From contig CM052361.1 in NCBI GenBank assembly GCA_028551475.1, positions 1,991,501-2,055,500 on the forward strand: a stretch of DNA of 64,000 nucleotides, given 5' to 3'. Both the position numbers and the translations under genes were made by a program. The stretch comes from Casuarina equisetifolia. Taxonomy: Eukaryota > Streptophyta > Magnoliopsida > Fagales > Casuarinaceae. Of this stretch, positions 58,000 to 64,000 are shown one piece after another (position 1 is the stretch's first letter; every line of letters begins with the position of its first letter). Under the pieces are notes generated by a model. It did not search any database and had not been told where the DNA came from. It saw only the letters and a program-made list of their open reading frames with translations.

Positions 58000-60900
58000 A
58001 AATCAATGAAATTCTAGTAATATTGAAATGTTTCACATTACAAGTAACTAATTATAAAATCATCTACATGAAGATATTACTCCTTGTAAGTTTGTAGCAA
58101 ATGTTATGGCTTCAGAGCCCAACTGATTTAGCTATGGATTCAACGTGCTCAAAGACAATGTTACAAGTGCTACTAGGAAAAAGCTAAGCTAGAAGTAGGG
58201 ATCTAGGGTTTGGTGTTCAAAAGCGTTTGGTTTACTGCTTCAAGCCTGATCGTATAGCATTCTACTAGAAAATATAGATGCATGAACCTGCTAATGTTGT
58301 GATAGAGAAGGTTGTCAAAAAAGAAAATAGCATCTCATGGGAAACTTCTTTGAAGAAGTGAGGAAAGTAGCTTTGACTAGTTGTCTTTCTTTTTCACATA
58401 TAATTGGGTTATTGGCAAACAAGGAAAGTGAAAACAATGGTGTCGTTAAAAAGGATTATTGTTGTTACAATCATTGATATTATTATGGCACAATCTTATC
58501 ATCAACTTGTTGCCCAATTACATAACACATAATGGCCAAAATAAGATCATATAATGTAATTAATAGAACATTGTTGTTAAAGCTCCAACTTAACTACAAA
58601 AAAGCCCATTTCCTTAGTAAAATCAACTTGTAAAAAGTTATGTCATTTTTTCATAAATAGAAAATAATATGATAAGATTTCAACAATGTGAAATACACAT
58701 TATTTTAACAGCAACAGCTAATAGTTTCTCTTTCAACTTATATTGATCTCTCAAAGGTTGAACTTCTCGCACAAAACAAGCTAAATCCTCTAACATAGAA
58801 AAGGATAATAGGGGAGAAATGAAATAGAAAAAGAAAGCAGCCTAACTCTAGTGCTATTCTTTGGAGCGTTGCTAGCCAAAGGATTATTGCATTGCATGGG
58901 ATGTCTTTCTTTCCCATCTTCACGCCTTTGCTTTTTCCTGATCTGGAATATATAAAGAGGATTCCAATGGAACAAAAATCTGGACCTCTAACAATTTCTA
59001 GACGTAGATTACCCATGAAGCTCTTCATTTTTGTTATTGTACTAGCACAAACTTGCATGGCTTTAAGAGCGTTGTTCGAGGGATACTAGTATATTGTTTT
59101 GACAACGGAAAAAATTTAATCATGATGTCAAAAGTAACAGTTATTTACATCAATAATGTCTTAGTTTAGTATCTTTTTTATATATATATTTATGTATTTT
59201 TTTTCTCTTAATAAATACTTTTTAAAAAAAAGAGTTATCTTTTTAATACTATGTCAAAGCTCAAGCTTAAGTTCAAGTATAACATCTCATTACTAACTAG
59301 GTTTCATGATTTTGTCATATGGTTTTATCACTAATAAATTGAGTCTTCATGATTTTTTTTCATATTAGGAATGACAAATGATTATATCATATTGTCAATA
59401 TGTTAGTTTGGTATCCTTGTCATATATCCAAGCGTCGTCCTCTCAAGGAATAGCCCCGTACATACGCTAACATTTAGTCATTCTCTTTTATTTGACGAAG
59501 ACTGAATTCAGGAGTTGAATACTTGCTATTTCTTGACCACCTTTTGGTAGGTCTATTATTCTTGCTCTAGGCTTCAACCCTTTCCAAAGTCTTCATAGCC
59601 AAAACTCGTACACCCTACGTTTGACAAGAACTTGTCTTCTAAGGTAGGAATAAACATAACCATCAAGGCCCTTCAAAGGTGGAAAGCTTTATTTCACGCG
59701 GTATGACGTTTTCTTGTTCAAATCCACCGTCAAGAGAGGACTTTCAAATATAAAGATAATACATCATTATTAACAAGTCCTTTCATCTTTAGTGTGAGAA
59801 AACCATTGGATTCAGTCTACAAATGATGAAATGTCGCATTTGAACATAAATTTTAATATTATGCTTAAAAAAATTGTTCATTTAACTTTTAAAATCAAGT
59901 TCTAAAAGACGGGATAAACTTTGCTACATAATTCTTCCTTAATAATGAGAGACTACTCCATATTCAAAATCCAGACATAAATTTATCGTATCCCATTCTC
60001 TGCAATACTCTTCATTTAATCTAAGTGATTTTCAAAGATCTCAAAAGGTTCCCTTTACTAATGGTGGTAGAAGCTAACCATTAAATGGCGGAGCAAGAAA
60101 AGAATATCTGCACTGAAGTTCGAGTTGTCACCCACGTGAACATCCGATCACAAAACCCACCCCTAACAAATGAATGTAGCTGTCATCTTTCCCATTTTGT
60201 CTCCTTCAGGTCTCCTAGGCTGTCGTATCTTCTGACACTCCATTCTTGTACCTTTTTCTCCGAGTGAAAAGGACAGACATTCAATAGCTTAACAACTGCC
60301 CTCTTAAATAATGGTTGGTTTTATTTGATGCGTTCTAAGCTTTCAGTAAGCTATCATCAATGAATAATCAGACTGCTTAACCATTTAGACAGGGACAAGA
60401 TGCTTAGTCTGGTAAAGCAAGCCACGCCATGTACGAAGGTGTTTCCCATCAATTGACTTGTGATATCTAGGTTAAAAATTTAAAATAAAAATTTCATGTA
60501 TGATCAGTTGATTAATCTTTTATGTTCTTTATACTAGAAAATATTCTCATAAAATAAAACAAATCTTTTAACATAATATCAAAATTAAACCAGATGTTAT
60601 AGAAAGTGTTCTTCCACATTTTGAATAAAGAGATGTGTTGAAATCTAATGTGTGATCTAACATTACTAATATATCAATAGGATGAGTTTGCGAGTGTAAG
60701 TGAGTTTTCTAACAACTGCTATACTAAAATACGTCAACATTACGTTGGTCTATTTAATCACAAACTTGGAGTACGTGGAAGATGAGGCCGACCGACCAAG
60801 CATGTTTAAAGTGCTTTGATTTGTCCTAAAATCGCTCGACACAGGTTTGAAAGATGTTTGTTGAATGGACTGTCTTGATATCTACCTTATCAGTTCCAGC

Positions 60901-61865
60901 ACTTTTCTTCGTTGTGGTTTCCCCGTCATTATCATGTTATTGTTGATCTTGAGAGGTCGCATTTCAACAATAATTCAAAGTAGCTTTTGAGTGTTGGAAA
61001 TAGCTGGAAATGGCGTCTATTTCCTTAGCAAGACACTGTTGTCAATGTCCAATCTTCCTCTGTAAATCGAGGCAATTTTCAGTGGTCCCAACGCGGTGAT
61101 CCGCAGCACCAGCACACGCAGTATCCGATTTTGCTCTTTCAATGTCTCAGAATTTCCAACCCAGAAAATGCTGGCAAGAAAGAAACCCAGATCACTACGT
61201 GAACCCACACAAGCTTTGACTTCTTTTTCATATATATAATACTGAGCTACTAGACTGTTGACAAAAGAAAATAGATTGTTTCGTTATCAATACATTTCAG
61301 TATTTCTTATCAAGCTCTGCTTAATGGGGAACCAAGGTTTTTCACATCCCGGATGACTGTCTTTCGTAGTGGCGAACAGGTGATATGGAATGCACTTGCA
61401 TTGAAAGCGATACAGAATCGGACTTCTCGAATCTAGAAAATACAATGATAGAGTAGGACGTGCATAGGACGGAGGAACTCATGTGATGGGTTGTTTGACA
61501 CCACTTGTGTGTCTTTGTTTTGTTGTGAAACAGGACCATTTGCGTGAAACAAAGAATGCTTGTGTTTTAATCAAGCTGGACATGCCCAAAGCCAAATGCA
61601 TGATTTACTACAATGAATTGCCAATGCTTTACAGAATCTCTCCAAGAGTTTGTCTTCTTTGCACTGACAGCTGAATGGCGAGCATGTCTTTTGTTGAACA
61701 GAATCAATCTCTTGTCTCATGCTAGTGTAGAAAAGTGATTCATCTCCATATGTTTCTCAATGGGTAGATTCATCCAAACTCCAGCCATTAAAGGATAACC
61801 TCATACCCTTGGAGAGTTGATTTTAATGACCCATCATTCCAATTAAGTTGATTTTTTTTTTAAGG

Positions 61866-61868
<3 letters not shown>

Positions 61869-61899
<31 letters not shown>

Positions 61900-61960
61900 A
61901 AAGAGGGCTCATTTGCATTCTAGATCCTTTCTTTTTTTCTTTTTTCTTTTTTCTTTTTTC
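61869..61960. repeat. AG microsatellite followed by a CTTTTTT repeat
   Basis: About 15 AG units (61870-61898) are followed, 30 bp later, by five CTTTTTT-like units (61928-61960). Simple-sequence DNA. Confidence 0.7.
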
Positions 61961-62213
61961 AGGCAAAGGGATAAGGAATTTTGGTGTCTCAAACCTTGGA
62001 TATCTTTGGTCCTAGACCGTCTAGACTTAACTAAACTAAGGTTTGTTAACCCCAACTTCATTCTTTCTTGCTTGCCGTTTTGTTAATATATATAAAGTAT
62101 AACATGTTAATCTATTGATAATGGAAGATGCTCCAATTTAAAACCACTTGTTGGACATGAAGACATATACTTCCATTTATGTTTGGTTTGGTATAATAAG
62201 TGAACAATTTGAT

Positions 62214-62240
62214 GTGTGTGTGTATATATATATATATATT
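62214..62240. repeat. GT/AT microsatellite
   Basis: GTGTGTGTGTATATATATAT run. Simple-sequence DNA. Confidence 0.7.
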
Positions 62241-64000
62241 TATACTATTGAAGTTCCCTTGCAAGACGATGGTAAGTTTTGGCTGAACAAGTGAACGCAA
62301 CATCTAAATAAAGTTCAACATAGTATCCTACAAATGATGTCATTTTTCGCCTCAAAAAATACTCTTTTTGCATGCTGTTCATAGAACAATCTGCCTCGTC
62401 CAATGAAAGCATTTGAGGTGGTCGACTAGAAGATAACCTGGAAAAACCCATGAGCTCATCGAGCAGGATGAGAACATGCAAGTTTCAAGAGCTACCTTGT
62501 ATTACCGATCTGGCCAACTTCATGCTAACCTTAAAGCACCAAGTTCTGTATCAGAATGGCCGACTTCCATGCATCAACTGATTTCCAGGACTTCCCAGGC
62601 TGAAGTACCATTCACCTTCAATGTCGACATTCCTACTTATTGATCAATCAATAGTATCTGTTAATCAAGCTCATGCTCATATATGGTAAACTGCACAGTT
62701 CTTTCCTGTAGTATCCACCAGATGAACAGATGAAAAACAAAGACAGACCATATAGCTCATCATGGTAGATCTGGAATTCCAAAATGGGAAGGCACATTGT
62801 CGAACTCACTATCAATCATTCAACAAATTTGATATATTCAACATACCAAATATACAAATTTTTTTTTTGGAAATATTTATCATTTTAACATGAAAGAAAG
62901 ATCTATTGCTGTGTTTCAAAAAGAAAAACCAAAGAGAGAAAATCTACATACCAATGTGAATGATTTAAACTACCAATGTTAAGGATTCCAACACCATCAA
63001 CATTTCCACTTGTATCACCACAATGATAGAAAGATACACTTATGTTGAAATTGATATTAAATTGACCATCAAAAGTCTGGGACAATGCAACTCACAATTA
63101 ACCACTGCAACCAACAAAGGGAATTTCTTCATATTCCACGCCAGACTATCAAAGACAAGTTAAAATCATCCTGTTGTTGAATATTTAATCTCCAGATTTG
63201 ACAAATGCACGGAGTTTATGTCATCTATCTCAAATAGGACAGTTATTGCATCTAAAACCCCCGCTAGTCACAGCACAAAGGATGTGCTTCTGTAATTCAA
63301 AACGAGTTGCAAAATTTCCTTCAACTTGATGGTTAATACAATCACACACAATTCCAGAGGTGCTAATATACGCTAACTCTGGGATGAAACCCATGAAATC
63401 TTCATTTCTTTAAACGGACAATGTAAGATAAACACAACTGTAAAAATTATACTTTCCATTGGTATCGGGGATGGATAATTAGTATTGCCAAAATATACTA
63501 AAACATGCTTTTGCAGGTTGGATTTTTGAGTATCAAATGGAGATACATCAAACAACCATGGGAACCATAATTACAGCTTTAGCTATGTTATTCCTTTATT
63601 TCAACGACTTACACTTGATAATTTCTTCGAGAAATGAGAAAGTGCTTCAAAAGGCGATGAATGTGAAGAATTATCCAGTATGTCAAAAGGGAGGATCAAA
63701 GAAAATGCAAGGTCCCCAAAGATTACTATCAGAATCCTTAAAAGTCCTAGGTACTCTTCATCGTATGATAGATGATACCATCTCCTAACCTTATAGAAGT
63801 TGAAACTAAAACTGCTCGTGAATCATCGCCATTTGTGAGCTACTCCAAAAGCTTGGCAAGGAGCATGACCCAGTTTAGAATTGCAAAAACCTTTTTCTGG
63901 GAAGTTCAACTATAAAGTCAGAAGGGGTCTTGTTCTCCACTATTCAGGATAAAAACTTGGAAGAAGTTTAGATGCAATGGTGTTTTCAACAAGTTATTTT

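Larger units (their letters stand above)
57250..64000. other. Intergenic DNA upstream of the AGL11-like gene
   Basis: No gene is supported over 6.7 kb. The first 1-2 kb should be the MADS gene promoter. Short open stretches exist (for example 58738-59058 and 62245-62481 on the minus strand, 63537-63788 on the plus strand), but none shows a recognisable domain or a convincing splice partner. Repeat content is listed separately. Confidence 0.4.

Noticed and set aside
58738-59089. Overlapping open frames on both strands, one with a hydrophobic tail
   Set aside because: No domain, no promoter or splice support, and both strands are open at once, which fits chance.
62245-62481. Minus-strand 78-codon frame with protein-like composition
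   Set aside because: Not recognised, no partner exon found, and an AG acceptor lies within it rather than before it. Left out of the CDS list.
63537-63788. Plus-strand 83-codon frame with a hydrophobic N-terminus
   Set aside because: No known family and the flanking DNA is repeat-like; insufficient evidence for a gene.
1-64000. CRISPR arrays, operons, tRNA or rRNA genes, organelle DNA insertions
   Set aside because: None seen. The repeats here are long AT-rich tandem units, SINE-like pieces and microsatellites; tRNA-like A and B boxes occur only inside SINE-like elements without a cloverleaf.

Overview
This window is nuclear DNA of a flowering plant, almost certainly a eudicot. The genes have many small GT-AG introns in AT-rich intergenic DNA, and the families are plant types: a PPR protein, a secreted subtilase, a type II MADS-box gene, a plant AIG1/IAN GTPase and a MES-type methylesterase. 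There is no bacterial operon, rRNA, tRNA gene or CRISPR array. I could not settle the plant family from sequence alone.

Layout, left to right. (1) 494-6114, minus: the 5' half of a FANCM-type DNA helicase gene, running off the left edge. (2) 6.1-11.1 kb: AT-rich intergenic DNA with a two-copy 245-bp repeat and a roughly 380-bp tandem array. (3) 11247-13511, plus: an intronless subtilisin-like protease. (4) 16600-20300, plus: an eight-exon HD-domain phosphohydrolase of the HDDC2/YfbR type. (5) 21096-23432, plus: an intronless PLS-class PPR protein. (6) 27957-32119, plus: a five-exon MES14-like methylesterase. (7) 34724-39798, minus: UPF3, the nonsense-mediated decay factor, twelve coding exons. 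(8) 42570-45065, plus: an AIG1/IAN9-like GTPase with a C-terminal CaaX box. (9) 45968-56077, minus: an AGL11/SEEDSTICK-type MADS-box gene with a 6.6-kb intron and a 5'UTR intron. (10) 57.3-64 kb: intergenic DNA with microsatellites and repeat relics, no gene I can support.

Exon boundaries were worked out by hand from splice sites, reading frame and protein-family continuity. Every complete gene model closes in frame: HDDC2 256 aa, MES 346 aa, UPF3 522 aa, AIG1-like 336 aa, AGL11-like 223 aa.

The genes do not form one pathway. The MES-UPF3-AIG1 block (27.9-45.1 kb) matches the order I recall for Arabidopsis At1g33990-At1g33980-At1g33970, so it looks like ancient microsynteny. A decayed, intron-containing fragment of the AIG1-like gene lies inside that block, between MES and UPF3. 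The MADS gene carries GA-rich tracts and a perfect CArG box in its non-coding parts, the element types known to control STK in Arabidopsis. Its introns also hold two head-to-head pairs of short interspersed elements. I found no clearly new biological system. The most useful leads are the synteny block with its relic, the tRNA-like SINE family with inverted pairs, the MADS regulatory tracts and the possible 3'UTR introns of UPF3.
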